Origin: Galbula dea
Taxonomy: Eukaryota > Chordata > Aves > Piciformes > Galbulidae
NCBI GenBank assembly: GCA_013399015.1
Contig: VWZX01008936.1
Location: 1,960,286 to 2,024,285, forward strand
Reading direction: 5' to 3'
DNA: 64,000 bases
Made by a program: the position numbers and the translations under genes. Below are positions 63,901 to 64,000 of the stretch, in pieces. The notes under the pieces were generated by a model, which ran no database searches, was not told the origin of the DNA, and saw only the letters and a list, made by a program, of their open reading frames with translations. Within the stretch, counting starts at the first letter, position 1. Each line of letters opens with the position of its first letter.

Positions 63901-64000
63901 ATCACAACAATATAGACACCAAAAAATATTCCCAATTACCAAAATACAAAGGATTTTGTCAATTTTAGATTTGAAGTTTGTACACTTCCTTATTTAGATT

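Larger units (their letters stand above)
44659..64000 (-). other. SYT14: SYT14 upstream intron (continues past window)
   Basis: From the acceptor at 44659 to the window end I found no sequence encoding the expected upstream SYT14 segments (acidic linker rich in SSESEDE, transmembrane helix). The whole 19.3 kb is therefore taken as intron, running past 64 kb. It contains CR1 fragments (49549-49810, 53120-53340, possibly 55434-55520), A/C-rich low-complexity tracts, inverted repeats at 45259-45287 and 52489-52510, and an uncharacterised 64-codon ORF at 60794-60988. A small or alternative exon could have been missed. Confidence 0.7.

Noticed and set aside
44659..64000. Search for the SYT14 transmembrane and SSESEDE-linker exons
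   Set aside because: No minus-strand sequence encoding these segments was seen. They are presumed to lie beyond the window.
1..64000. CRISPR arrays, bacterial operons, tRNA or rRNA genes
   Set aside because: Nothing resembling regularly spaced repeats, prokaryotic gene packing or structural RNA genes. The window is vertebrate nuclear DNA.

Overview
This window looks like avian nuclear DNA. It is AT-rich and intron-rich, with long non-coding stretches and few repeats. The clearest interspersed repeats are 5'-truncated CR1-type LINE 3' ends, one of which carries the diagnostic ATTCTGTG-type 3' tail. The two protein-coding genes I recognise are both vertebrate genes on the minus strand: SERTAD4 and the 3' half of SYT14. 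In human 1q32 the same two genes are neighbours in the same relative order and orientation, so this is a conserved vertebrate block. The species cannot be fixed from the sequence alone.

Layout, left to right in + coordinates (transcription runs right to left). Positions 1-584 hold the SERTAD4 3' flank or 3' UTR. SERTAD4 coding exons lie at 1322-585 (SERTA domain and C-terminal region), 4560-4445 and 5245-5089 (start codon). Splice sites and phases join them into a 336-codon frame. About 4.69-6.27 kb is a strong CpG island that contains exon 1 and presumably the promoter. It holds a G-rich tandem repeat and a GT/CG-rich tract. About 6.3-31.8 kb is intergenic and includes whatever 3' UTR SYT14 has. 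It contains a GGAA-rich microsatellite, a (TG)21 microsatellite and a MIR-like remnant, but no gene I can support.

SYT14 coding exons lie at 32163-31850 (end of C2B and stop), 36610-36421 (start of C2B), 42617-42168 (C2A) and 44658-44390 (linker before C2A). All four have canonical AG/GT borders and compatible phases. They encode about the last 406 residues. The transmembrane and N-terminal exons were not found and should lie beyond 64 kb. The last 19 kb (44.7-64 kb) is intron with CR1 fragments, low-complexity tracts, inverted repeats and one odd 64-codon ORF with a weak reverse-transcriptase-like motif.

The two genes are not known to work together. SERTAD4 is a SERTA-domain protein of poorly defined, probably transcription-related function. 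SYT14 is an atypical, calcium-independent synaptotagmin implicated in membrane trafficking. I saw no convincing undescribed system. The points most worth checking are the SERTAD4 CpG island (possible divergent transcript and G-quadruplex), an open frame running from SERTAD4 intron 2 into exon 3, a sense AATAAA cluster just before the SYT14 C2A exon, and several inverted repeats.
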